Source: WLMZ01 sp963732585 (GTDB lineage Bacteria > Actinomycetota > Acidimicrobiia > Acidimicrobiales > Ilumatobacteraceae). Taken from it: a DNA stretch of 64,000 bases. The DNA lies in assembly GCA_963732585.1 (NCBI GenBank), contig CAVSZY010000005.1, positions 186,001 to 250,000 of the forward strand, in the 5' to 3' direction. A model generated the notes under the pieces. It saw only the letters and a program-made list of their open reading frames with translations, ran no database searches and had not been told where the DNA came from. Below are positions 9,081 to 17,122 of the stretch, piece by piece; position 1 is the stretch's first letter, and each line of letters starts with the position of its first letter. A program made the position numbers and the translations under genes.

Positions 9081-10055
9081 TCAAGTTCCATGGAGGCGGC
9101 GCATCGCGGCCCGCGACACGAGAATGTCGAGGAAGCCGCCGACGGTTGCGTCACGAAATCCGGCGAGTTCCTCTGCGACAACATTCTCAATAATCGAGCG
9201 CGGAAATTCCCGGCAGCGGTGTTCCAGCTGGCCGACTACACGGGCCTGAATTTCATGGATTTCTTGACCGCTGAGCATGTTGGTCGGTCCCTTCCACTCG
9301 AAGTGAGTTCGCAGAGTGTTATTGAATGCATTGTGTTGAATTCCTGGTGTCGTAAGCCCGACGCCAACGCAGTACTTGCTGCAACTCTGCGGCCTGACGT
9401 GGTGAGCTCTGAAGCGCTCGTCGGCGATTCCGCGACCGTCGGGCGATTTCACCTCGACGATGACCGTCGACGGCGGTGCATCCTGCGTGACTCGAAGCGT
9501 ACGAAAACCGAGCGTGTAATCGATGGTCACCCGCTCGGATTGCTGCCGCCCGACGAGGGTCAAGCGGCGGTAGGTCATAGCCAGCGCAGGCGAGAAGCGC
9601 GCCGGCAGCGGCGCACCGTACACATCGGCGACTGCGGAGCGCAGAAAGCGGTCGGCGTCGCCCGTTAACGTTCCGTGCGACTCAGCCGGATAAGGCATAC
9701 GCAGTTTGATCGTTCGGCCCCTGGTACCTTTCAACTTGACCTCGAAGAAGTGCAGGTCGCTATCGACGTAATGCCGCGAACGAACCTTCATTCGCAGTCG
9801 ACGTCCCTGGGCGTGTTGGCGATAGCACAGGAGATCGGGAGTGTCGAAGTACACGGTGTCGTACGAGAACGAGTGACGGCCGTCGATTGTCAGAACATCG
9901 AAGTCATCCCGAAGGTCGTCGAGCACACGTTGGAGTTCGGCGGCCGAAACCACGTACTTGTTCTCCTCGCGGTCGAGGAGCGCTGCGCGCCGGTTCAGTT
10001 CGCTGAGCGACACCGGCGACCAGTTGCCAAGATCAAAGCTGGTTGCCTCGGTCAT
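9081..10055 (-). CDS. VTC-domain polyphosphate polymerase
   Basis: 324 residues filling the VTC fold, a tunnel-shaped catalytic domain that makes polyphosphate from ATP. Seen in order: REENKYVV near residue 30, YDTVYFDTPDLLCY, RRLRMKVRSRHYVDS, FFEVKLKG with RTIKLR, AMTYRRLTL, ERVTIDYTLGF and the acidic metal-binding strand VIVEVKSPDG. The paired basic residues and final Glu match the phosphate-binding and metal-binding positions known for VTC proteins. Start ATG 10055 overlaps the stop of the DUF4956 gene. This gene arrangement recurs in bacteria and links the membrane protein to the polymerase. Confidence 0.88.
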   Translation of the reverse strand: MTEATSFDLGNWSPVSLSELNRRAALLDREENKYVVSAAELQRVLDDLRDDFDVLTIDGRHSFSYDTVYFDTPDLLCYRQHAQGRRLRMKVRSRHYVDSDLHFFEVKLKGTRGRTIKLRMPYPAESHGTLTGDADRFLRSAVADVYGAPLPARFSPALAMTYRRLTLVGRQQSERVTIDYTLGFRTLRVTQDAPPSTVIVEVKSPDGRGIADERFRAHHVRPQSCSKYCVGVGLTTPGIQHNAFNNTLRTHFEWKGPTNMLSGQEIHEIQARVVGQLEHRCREFPRSIIENVVAEELAGFRDATVGGFLDILVSRAAMRRLHGT

Positions 10056-10666
10056 GACGCACCGACGGTTGAAGCGTGAACGGGGTTGGCCTTTGACTCC
10101 GGTTCCCGGTAAGTGACCTCGAGTTGCATGCTGTCCCTGACGAAGTCGACGGCGACAACCGTGGCGTCGACGATCTCGGCCGACAGTCGTTCAGCGAGGG
10201 CACCTCGAAGCGCATCGCGATCTGTGATCACCCGATCAAAGGTCACGGGCCTGCGTTGCGCCCCGCTCGAACGGCAATTGTCGAGTACAGCTATCGATGT
10301 GAGGAGAACACCGTTGAGCAACAAGGTAAACCACCGCTCGGATGTGCCAATCCCGTTCAATAGACCAAGCACGAGCGCTCCGAAGAAGTAACCGATCTCA
10401 TAGTTGCTGAACGGTTCGCTGCGCAGCCGAATTATCGACAAGATCGCGAACAACCCGAATCCCAGCGCAGACGCAACCTCGGTCATTTGAATGACCGTCA
10501 CTGTGACAAAGAGACATGTGCTAAAAAACCAGAATACGACAGCCATATCTCGGCGCTGGTGCCTTCGGTAGTAGATACCAAAGGCGTAAATGGTCACAGC
10601 GACCAGGTTGATACAGAGCGACTGCGCCGCATTCGTCACCGAGGCCGCTTCGAGTGTCGGATCCAT
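10052..10666 (-). CDS. DUF4956 membrane protein
   Basis: 204 residues with three or four transmembrane segments in the first 125 residues, including LVAVTIYAFGIYY, VVFWFFSTCLFVTVTVI and IGYFFGALVLGLLNGIG, and the family hallmark GFGLFAILSIIRLRSEPFS. The C-terminal 70 residues form a soluble alpha/beta tail. DUF4956 proteins commonly sit beside VTC polyphosphate polymerases and probably act as membrane partner or transporter (inference). ATG 10666 has GGAG 8 nt upstream. First gene of the three-gene minus-strand operon. Confidence 0.85.
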   Translation of the reverse strand: MDPTLEAASVTNAAQSLCINLVAVTIYAFGIYYRRHQRRDMAVVFWFFSTCLFVTVTVIQMTEVASALGFGLFAILSIIRLRSEPFSNYEIGYFFGALVLGLLNGIGTSERWFTLLLNGVLLTSIAVLDNCRSSGAQRRPVTFDRVITDRDALRGALAERLSAEIVDATVVAVDFVRDSMQLEVTYREPESKANPVHASTVGAS

Positions 10667-11001
10667 CGTTCGTCTCCACCGTGGGTTAGGTCTGTCCTCA
10701 GGTGAACAGAAGGGGTTGTTCTCATGAACAGATGCAGCGCGAGGGGACTTGAGATACCTACAAGGGGTGAATCCGGCATTCGTTGGCTCGCTCGCTCGGT
10801 GATTCGATAGGTGACCCGGACCTTTCTGTTGGTTAAGCGGCAGGCCTACCTAACTAACTAATGGGGACCGGAAAATGTATTTCCTCCCTTACTTCAGTGC
10901 ATCAGTGGGACGTGACGACACCGACAACGTTGATCCTGAGCGAAGATCGCGTGGCTCCGCGGCTCCCTTTTCCAAGTTTGACTCGTGTGCGAGACTTGCG
11001 A
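10667..11001. other. Divergent intergenic region
   Basis: About 335 bp between DUF4956 and the sigma-factor gene. It holds a short direct repeat CTAACTAACTAA near 10850 and an in-frame ATG at 10861 that could extend the sigma factor by 47 low-complexity residues. I find no clear operator or terminator. Confidence 0.5.
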
Positions 11002-11577
11002 ATGGCCACCGACGACGAGCTGATCGAGGGATGCCGATCTGCGTCGCCCGAGGCGTGGGAAGAGGTCTATCGCCGCTATCACCGGTTGGTCAGGTCGATC
11101 GCCACGGCCCACGGACTCTCTGGGCACGACGCCGAAGAAGTTGTCCAGATCACATTCATGGTGTTGCACAGCAGCGCCCAAAGACTTCGCCCAGACTCTC
11201 GATTGGCCCCGTGGCTATCCACGGTTGCCCGACGGCATAGTTGGCGAGTACGGGAAAAACGGCGACGCGAGGAGCCGAGCATCGCGGCCGCTGATGCTGC
11301 GAGCGATGACGACACCAGCGAGGGGGCGTTACGAGCTGCCGACAATGAGGCGCTTCGTTCTGCGTTCGTTCAGCTGCCTGCTCAGTGTCGCTGCCTCCTC
11401 GAGGCATTGTATTTTCGCGGCGAGGATCTCAGCTACGCCGAGGTTGCAGCTGAACTCGATCTTCCAATCGGCAGTATCGGGCCAACGCGAGCTCGCTGTC
11501 TCGAGCGACTTCGTCGCATCCTCACAGAACTCGATTCGGCGTCGCCAAGACGACCATCAGCGAAGGGAACAGGATGA
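11002..11577 (+). CDS. Sigma-70 family RNA polymerase sigma factor (ECF-like)
   Basis: 191 residues from ATG 11002. Region 2: DDELIEGCRSASPEAWEEVY through HDAEEVVQITFMVLH. Region 4: LPAQCRCLLEALYFRGEDLS followed by YAEVAAELDLPIGSIGPTR, an HTH with the usual promoter-contact helix. There is no region 1 or 3, as in ECF sigma factors. An upstream in-frame ATG (10861) would add an unlikely extension. The stop overlaps an ATG at 11574 behind GAAGGGAACAGG, so the next gene is coupled. It heads a cluster with a TPR-CHAT protein and a secreted subtilase, which it may transcribe (inference). Confidence 0.85.
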   Translation: MATDDELIEGCRSASPEAWEEVYRRYHRLVRSIATAHGLSGHDAEEVVQITFMVLHSSAQRLRPDSRLAPWLSTVARRHSWRVREKRRREEPSIAAADAASDDDTSEGALRAADNEALRSAFVQLPAQCRCLLEALYFRGEDLSYAEVAAELDLPIGSIGPTRARCLERLRRILTELDSASPRRPSAKGTG

Positions 11578-12031
11578 ACGCTCGCCTCTCACGGCTCGAC
11601 GACAACGGCCTCGCGAGCGACTTCGGGAACTCGCGGGTGGCGTCGACACCTCGTCGGCTGGCAGCCCCGGCACAATGGGCTCGATATCGGGCGTCGTGGC
11701 CTTCGATTCAGGGTTTGATGCGCTCGACGCGATTCGATCGGCGGGTGTTCTCGATGGCAGGCAGCTCGTCGTTGCCGCAGGCGACCGGGTGATCGTGGTT
11801 GATGTGATCGAACGCTCGTCGGCGTTGGTGATCACCGGGCACGCTCCGGGCTTTGTTGGGCCAATCGCCGTGCAGTTTCTCGACGCCGTCGGACGCGAGG
11901 TCGGCCTCGGGGCAACGGACGAACACGACGACTTCGAAGTCGAGGTCGATTCGATGCCGCGTTCTCTCGTGCTTGCCGCCGATGATGTCGAGATCGTTGT
12001 CGAATTGTCCTTGGACGTCCCGGGAGTCTGA
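11574..12031 (+). pseudogene. Small conserved-looking protein between sigma factor and CHAT, frame-disrupted
   Basis: Translation should begin at ATG 11574 (overlap with the sigma stop, strong ribosome site). That frame has high third-position GC for about 24 codons (MNARLSRLDDNGLASDF), then loses it. The frame one base back gains it, running LRELAGGVDTSS through GHAPGFVGPIAVQFLDAVG to the TGA at 12029-12031. A one-base deletion near 11625-11645 explains the pattern. If the gene is intact, an alternative start is ATG 11675, giving 118 residues. The C-terminal half looks like a small beta-sandwich. No anti-sigma zinc motif or membrane segment is visible. Function unknown. Confidence 0.6.
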
Positions 12032-12032
12032 G

Positions 12033-14696
12033 GTGGACGTGCCGACAGAGGTCGGCGATCTCCGATTGCTTGCTGCCAGCAGCATTGCCGATGCCCTTGA
12101 CCGAGCCGAGGCGTTGCGAATTGTAAGTAACGATGATCCTGCAGTGCTGTATTTGCTCGCCGAGCTGAGCGCCCGTCTCGGCCGACCACACGAAGCCCTC
12201 GATCTCATCGAAGACGCTCAGCGAAAGTATCGCAGCGCCGGTCTGCACCTTGATGCCGAGCGCTGCGAGGTGGGTCGGATAGCGGTGCTCGATGACTTGG
12301 GTCGGCACGACGATGCCGTGCGCGTCGCCTCGTCACAGCTTGCTCGTCTGGCACGCACCCCGCCATCGAACGACGTCATCGAGCTCGAAGTTCGGGTTCT
12401 TGGTAATCGCGCCTTCTGCTACGAAACGATCGGCCGGTTCACCGATGCCGCTCACGACGGTGAGGTGGCGGTCCTGAAGGCGAAGCAGCTTGGCGACGAC
12501 CTGCTGGTTGCCCGCCTCCATGTCAACCGGGCCAACGTGCTCGACATGCTGGGCCGAACGGAGGAGGCGCTCATCGGCCTGCGCGCCGCCAACCGGACGT
12601 TGAATGCCGAGGGCGAGCGGGACGATCGTGTCACGGTGGCCACTCATATTGGTCGGACACTTTGTCGACGCGGCGAGTACGACGAGGGCCTTGACTGGTT
12701 TCGTCGTGCTGAACAGCTCGTCGAGGTCGGCACAGACGACGAGTGCGACCTTCAGGTGGAGACCGCTGACGCGCTTGCCGGCCTTGGTGCCCTGCCCGAA
12801 GCGCTGGCAAGATACCTCGCATCCATTGCCATGCTTAGCAATCGGCCCCTCTCGTGGCTTGAGGGACGCGCCTGGCTTGGAGCCGGGCTATGTCACGCCC
12901 GACTCGGCGCGACCGACTCGGCGCGTGATGCGCTTCTTGCTTCTATCTCAGCCTTTCAAGCAGCCGATAACACGCCATCGAAGCTCACCGCTCTGCTCGA
13001 GCTCGCCACGCTGGAGGGCGAGAGTCCGCACACTCGACAGTTTGCGATGGATGAGGCTCGCCGAGCCCTCGCTCTGGCTGATGTCGAAAGCACGCCATTT
13101 CATTCCTGCATCGCCCACCTCAAGTTGGCCGAGTTCTCATCGGGGGGCGACAGCGAGCGGCACTTACGATCGGCGCTTCGCTTAGCCGAACGAGTTGGCC
13201 TCGCCCCGTTGACGATGCGGGTCGAGCAGCGCCTCGGCCATCTGCTCATGGAGCATCAACGAATGCGCGAGGCGGCTCCCCACGTGCGCGCCGCGGCAGC
13301 TCACGCAGAGCTGCTGAGCAACCGAATTCACCACCGCACACTACTGCGGTCGTTTCCGACCGAAACGGCGACATGTTTTCAGGATCACGTGGAACTCCTG
13401 TTGCATGAAGGCGACTATCGCCAGGCGTTCGAGGTGGCCGATCGGGCGCGCAGCCGTTCTCTTCGAGACCTGGTGCCACATCGTTCGACGTTGCGGACCC
13501 ACGGTGGCACCCGCGGACTCGAAGCCGAACTGCATGCGATCTACGATCGACTGCTTGGCGTTACCGAGAGGCTCGCCCCGGCGGCGCGTTCAGGGCTCGA
13601 GCGTCGAGCCCGCGAGCTCGAGATCGAGCTGGATCGAGCCGACTTTGAACTGGCGACCGACGACAAGCGCGGTGATGCGACGCGGATGGCGGCCTCGACT
13701 CGGGTCTCCTACCCGGACTTCACCTTGTTATATCTCGAGCGTCACGGTCAATTTGATGTGCTCGTGCGCGACGCTGCCGGGAACGTCGAACATCACGTCG
13801 CTGTGGCCAGACCAATCGACATCGATGAAGCGCTGGCCCGATTCCACTCTGACGGACGCCGGGCGCTGGCCCTGCGTTCGTCACGAGTCACCGTGACCGA
13901 GAATCAAGTTGATCGCCATCTGCGCCGCCTCGGGGAGAGGTTGCTCCGACCGATTTGCGGTCGCCTCTTGACAGCCGGCTCGGAGCCAGCGTCGGTGCTG
14001 GTTTTGCCGACCGGTCGGCTCCACGCAGTGCCCTTTAGCGCGTTGGGGTGTGGCAATGGGCAGCTCCTGGATTACGCGGCTGTGTGCGTGGCCGCAAGCG
14101 CCGACCTTTATGACTCATGTCGCTTGCGAACAGCGACCAGTTCCCGAGCGGTATTTGTCGGTGTATCGGCCGCTGGAATCTCCGGTGTGCTCGACGAGAT
14201 CGAGTCGCTGACTGGTCTGCTTCCCGCCACCGTGCTTGTCGAGGATGAAGCGACCATTGCAGCGGTTAGCCGCGAGACCTCCGGTGCTGGCATCGTTCAC
14301 CTTGCTTCCCACGGCCTGTTCCGTCAGGATGCGCCTCTGCGTTCGGGCGTGCGCCTTGCCGACGGCTGGCTTACCGCCGCAGCCGTTGCCGAGATCGATC
14401 TCACTGGAACGCTCGTGGTGCTCAGCGCCTGCGACACGGGTAGATCACACGTCACCGATGGTGAGGAGGTCCTCGGCCTGCAATATGGCTTCTTCGCTAG
14501 CGGGGCGTCAGCGGTAGTGATGTCGCTGTGGCCAGCTCACGATGGGGTGACAGCGAGCCTGATGAAATCGTTCTACACGGCTCTGGCTGCCGGTGCGACG
14601 CCCGCCGCCGCTCTACGCCAGGCTCAACTCGCGCTGAGAGCGAGCGATCCGCATCCGTGGTGGTGGGCGGCGTTCGTCGCAGCTGGCGCCGGCTGA
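12033..14696 (+). CDS. TPR-CHAT protein (caspase-like protease)
   Basis: About 887 residues from GTG 12033 (GTG 12039 is equivalent), 1 bp after the previous stop. The first 480 residues are tetratricopeptide-like helical repeats such as EALDLIEDAQRKYRSAGLHL and ALARYLASIAML. The last 300 form a CHAT domain, the caspase-HetF-associated protease fold. His760 in HLASHGLF and Cys800 in VVLSACDTG are the expected catalytic dyad, followed by the usual GEEVLGLQYGFFASGASAVV and SLWPAHD. CHAT proteins act as cysteine proteases in signalling and defence. Partner and substrate are unknown; the neighbouring subtilase and sigma factor suggest a proteolytic stress-response module. Confidence 0.9.
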   Translation: MDVPTEVGDLRLLAASSIADALDRAEALRIVSNDDPAVLYLLAELSARLGRPHEALDLIEDAQRKYRSAGLHLDAERCEVGRIAVLDDLGRHDDAVRVASSQLARLARTPPSNDVIELEVRVLGNRAFCYETIGRFTDAAHDGEVAVLKAKQLGDDLLVARLHVNRANVLDMLGRTEEALIGLRAANRTLNAEGERDDRVTVATHIGRTLCRRGEYDEGLDWFRRAEQLVEVGTDDECDLQVETADALAGLGALPEALARYLASIAMLSNRPLSWLEGRAWLGAGLCHARLGATDSARDALLASISAFQAADNTPSKLTALLELATLEGESPHTRQFAMDEARRALALADVESTPFHSCIAHLKLAEFSSGGDSERHLRSALRLAERVGLAPLTMRVEQRLGHLLMEHQRMREAAPHVRAAAAHAELLSNRIHHRTLLRSFPTETATCFQDHVELLLHEGDYRQAFEVADRARSRSLRDLVPHRSTLRTHGGTRGLEAELHAIYDRLLGVTERLAPAARSGLERRARELEIELDRADFELATDDKRGDATRMAASTRVSYPDFTLLYLERHGQFDVLVRDAAGNVEHHVAVARPIDIDEALARFHSDGRRALALRSSRVTVTENQVDRHLRRLGERLLRPICGRLLTAGSEPASVLVLPTGRLHAVPFSALGCGNGQLLDYAAVCVAASADLYDSCRLRTATSSRAVFVGVSAAGISGVLDEIESLTGLLPATVLVEDEATIAAVSRETSGAGIVHLASHGLFRQDAPLRSGVRLADGWLTAAAVAEIDLTGTLVVLSACDTGRSHVTDGEEVLGLQYGFFASGASAVVMSLWPAHDGVTASLMKSFYTALAAGATPAAALRQAQLALRASDPHPWWWAAFVAAGAG

Positions 14697-14781
14697 CGAT
14701 CAGTTTCTCGATCAAGATGTATCTGCGCCCGGATCGGAGCGCATGGTTGTAGGTAGGACTGCTGCAAGGCGAGGGAGAGAC

Positions 14782-16032
14782 ATGAAGCTTCGACGATTCA
14801 GGGCCCGTTTGTTCGTGGTGGTATGTGCTGTCGGTCTTGGGCTACCGCCGTTTACGGCTGCGGCACCGGCTGTGGCCGACGAGTGGTCTGGTCCGTCGGT
14901 GGACGGCGAGTACATCGTGCTGCTCAAGCCCGGCGCGTCGGCTGACGCCGTCGCCGCTGCTGCTCAGGCCCGGCAACCGGCGGAAGTTCTCGAAGCTGGC
15001 AGCACATTCGTTCGCCTCGTCCTCGATCCGGCGCGTTCGCCAGCGGACACCTTGTCAGCGTTGAAAAACATCCCCGGCGTCGAGGATGCGCAGCCCAACT
15101 TTGTGACTGCTGTGACCGATTATCTCGGCCGAATTCGCTTCTTCACCGACCTTGGGCCGGCAGCCGTACACACGGCCGATGCCGGATACTCTGCGTTTCA
15201 GCCGGGGCTCGCCAACAGCGGCATGCCAACGCACTCGACAGCTAACGGCGTCATCGTCGCTGTGCTCGACACCGGCGTGGATCGCAGTCACCCTGAACTG
15301 GCGAACCGCATTGCCACGGGCGGGTATGACTTTGTTTCGAGAGATGATGCACCTGACGAGGCGCGCAATGGGATCGACGACAACGGTAATGATGTCATCG
15401 ACGAGGCGTTTGGGCACGGTACCTACGTCGCCGGAATTGTCGCAATGGCCGCTCCGGGTGCCATGATCCTGCCCGTTCGGGTACTCGACTCGGATGGTTC
15501 TGCGAATGTCTGGCGGGTGATGCAGGGCATCGCCTGGGCGAGCGCTCGTGGTGCAAAAGTCATCAATCTCAGCCTCGGTGGCCCGGCTTGGGGGCCGGTC
15601 GCGGAGACTCAACTTCGATCCGTGGAAGCCGCAGGTCGAATTGTTGTAGCCGCCGCAGGCAACGATGCTGCGGAGCAGCAGGTGGACCCGGCGGCCATCG
15701 ATGGCGTGGTCGGCGTCACGGCGATCAACGGCCGGACAGCAGCAGCGGCGACGTTCTCGAATCGGGGTTCGTGGATCGATGTGGCCGCCCCCGGTGTCGA
15801 GGTGGTCAGCCTGTATCCAGGCGATCGGTATGCCACCTGGGGTGGTACCTCGGCTGCGGCTCCTGTTGCCTCCGCAGCGCTCGCGCTCATTGCTGCGCTC
15901 CAACCAACGAAACCAGTCGACGACCTCGTCGGCGCGCTCACATCGACCGCTCAACCGTCTGGTGTCAGCGGCCTCAGCGCCTACGGGCGAATCAATCTGA
16001 GCGCAGCCGTCGCCAAAGCAGCCTCGATGTAG
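14782..16032 (+). CDS. Secreted subtilisin-like serine protease (S8)
   Basis: 416 residues from ATG 14782 with GGGAGAG 4 nt upstream. A signal peptide covers about 1-30 (LFVVVCAVGLGLPP through AAPAVADEW). A short inhibitor-I9-like propeptide follows (EYIVLLKPGASADAVAAAAQ). The catalytic triad is complete: Asp163 in VLDTGVD, His212 in GHGTYVAG, Ser357 in GGTSAAAPVAS; the oxyanion Asn is in AAAGND. There is no C-terminal anchor. It lies 85 bp after the TPR-CHAT gene on the same strand and is followed by a terminator, so it probably closes that transcription unit. Confidence 0.92.
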   Translation: MKLRRFRARLFVVVCAVGLGLPPFTAAAPAVADEWSGPSVDGEYIVLLKPGASADAVAAAAQARQPAEVLEAGSTFVRLVLDPARSPADTLSALKNIPGVEDAQPNFVTAVTDYLGRIRFFTDLGPAAVHTADAGYSAFQPGLANSGMPTHSTANGVIVAVLDTGVDRSHPELANRIATGGYDFVSRDDAPDEARNGIDDNGNDVIDEAFGHGTYVAGIVAMAAPGAMILPVRVLDSDGSANVWRVMQGIAWASARGAKVINLSLGGPAWGPVAETQLRSVEAAGRIVVAAAGNDAAEQQVDPAAIDGVVGVTAINGRTAAAATFSNRGSWIDVAAPGVEVVSLYPGDRYATWGGTSAAAPVASAALALIAALQPTKPVDDLVGALTSTAQPSGVSGLSAYGRINLSAAVAKAASM

Positions 16033-16035
16033 TTC

Positions 16036-16078
16036 GACGAGGGGGGCGCCAGGTGTGAGGGAGGGCGCCCCCTTCGTC
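16036..16078 (+). terminator. Rho-independent-like terminator hairpin
   Basis: GACGAGGGGGGCGCC (16036-16050) pairs with GGCGCCCCCTTCGTC (16064-16078) over 15 bp with a single G-U pair and a 13-nt loop, starting 3 bp after the protease stop. There is no T-tract, which is common in high-GC actinobacteria. Confidence 0.8.
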
Positions 16079-16185
16079 AATTGTCCGGCGTCACCGTGGC
16101 TTGGATGCGGCATTTCGTGTATCAGACCGGGCCAATCCGTGCATCGGTAGGTAAATCGCTGAGTACGTGGGGATCGAGGAGTGCG

Positions 16186-17094
16186 ATGGGTGACCTCCTA
16201 TTACAGGAAACGGCCAGCAAACTTCGCTGTCGGCATGTAGCTGTGGATGCTGTGATCTCCATTCGGCGCAGCGACCGCCACGCTCTCGCTGATCTCACGT
16301 CGCTTCCGAGCTGCGAGGCATACATCGACGGCATTCGTAGCAGCCGGTCCGCCTCGCACTCGGCGGCCACTGCCCTTCGCGCCCGCGCCCGTGCAGCACG
16401 GGCCGTGTTTTGGATCGGAGCGCTCGGCGTCCTCATTGCGACGGACGGCGCTGAGACTTTTACCGCTCGAATGTCGGATTTTGAGGTTGTCGAAGCCGAC
16501 GAGGTCATCGTCTGGCTCTTGGCCATGCAGATTTGGAACTGCCTCCGGCTGGCCGCAGCGTCGCGCAAGCATCGTTGCCTTGTCGGCGAAGTCGAAGTAC
16601 TGGGTGCAGCCGTCGGTCGTGAGCGTCGGCGGGCCGATACCGACGATCTCACCGGTCTCGCTCGCCGAGAGGTGCTGCTAGCCCGTGATGCCGAACGGGC
16701 AGCCGCCAATCCTGCCGAATACCGAAGGCTTGTACTGGTCGATCTCGACGACTTCAAGGTGGTCAACGACGAGTTTGGCCACCCCGCCGGTGACGCTGTC
16801 CTCGTTGAGGTTGCTCGTCGCCTTACCCGCTTCTTTGGCTCGCAGGCGGTCGCCGCGCGTGTCGGTGGCGACGAGTTTGCTGTGTTGTCGGATGGGAGCG
16901 AACCTCTCGACGTCGTTGCACTGCGTGAGTCGCTTGCCGATCCGATTGAGATCGGCGCAGGCCGCTCGGCGTCGCCAAGCGCTTCGATCGGATGGGCGTT
17001 CGGCAACCACAGCCTCGGGTTGCAGTCCCTGTACGAGCTTGCTGACGCTGAACTGCTGGGAGCGAAGCGGGGTCGTCGACAAGCCCGGATGTGA
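16186..17094 (+). CDS. Diguanylate cyclase (GGDEF) with short membrane-linked N-terminus
   Basis: 302 residues from ATG 16186, preceded by GAGGAG at good spacing. The N-terminal 130 residues contain two hydrophobic stretches (AVFWIGALGVLIA and VIVWLLAMQIWNCL), probably membrane hairpins. The GGDEF domain begins DTDDLTGLARREVL and carries the intact active site GGDEF at residues 227-231 (RVGGDEFAVL), so it should synthesise cyclic di-GMP. No RxxD inhibitory site is seen upstream of the motif. The gene lies beyond a terminator and may be transcribed separately from the protease cluster. Confidence 0.88.
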   Translation: MGDLLLQETASKLRCRHVAVDAVISIRRSDRHALADLTSLPSCEAYIDGIRSSRSASHSAATALRARARAARAVFWIGALGVLIATDGAETFTARMSDFEVVEADEVIVWLLAMQIWNCLRLAAASRKHRCLVGEVEVLGAAVGRERRRADTDDLTGLARREVLLARDAERAAANPAEYRRLVLVDLDDFKVVNDEFGHPAGDAVLVEVARRLTRFFGSQAVAARVGGDEFAVLSDGSEPLDVVALRESLADPIEIGAGRSASPSASIGWAFGNHSLGLQSLYELADAELLGAKRGRRQARM

Positions 17095-17122
17095 CCCGCG
17101 GCCTTCGTCGAACGTGCGCAGC

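Noticed and set aside
10838..10860. Possible second DtxR/IdeR box (GGCCTACCTAACTAACTAA)
   Set aside because: Only about half the consensus positions match and the left TTAGG arm is missing.
10861..11001. N-terminal extension of the sigma factor from ATG 10861
   Set aside because: The 47 added residues are not sigma-like and precede the normal region 2 start.
11616..11650. Programmed -1 frameshifting in the small gene before CHAT
   Set aside because: No X-XXY-YYZ slippery heptamer in the right frame and no clear downstream stem; an indel is more likely.
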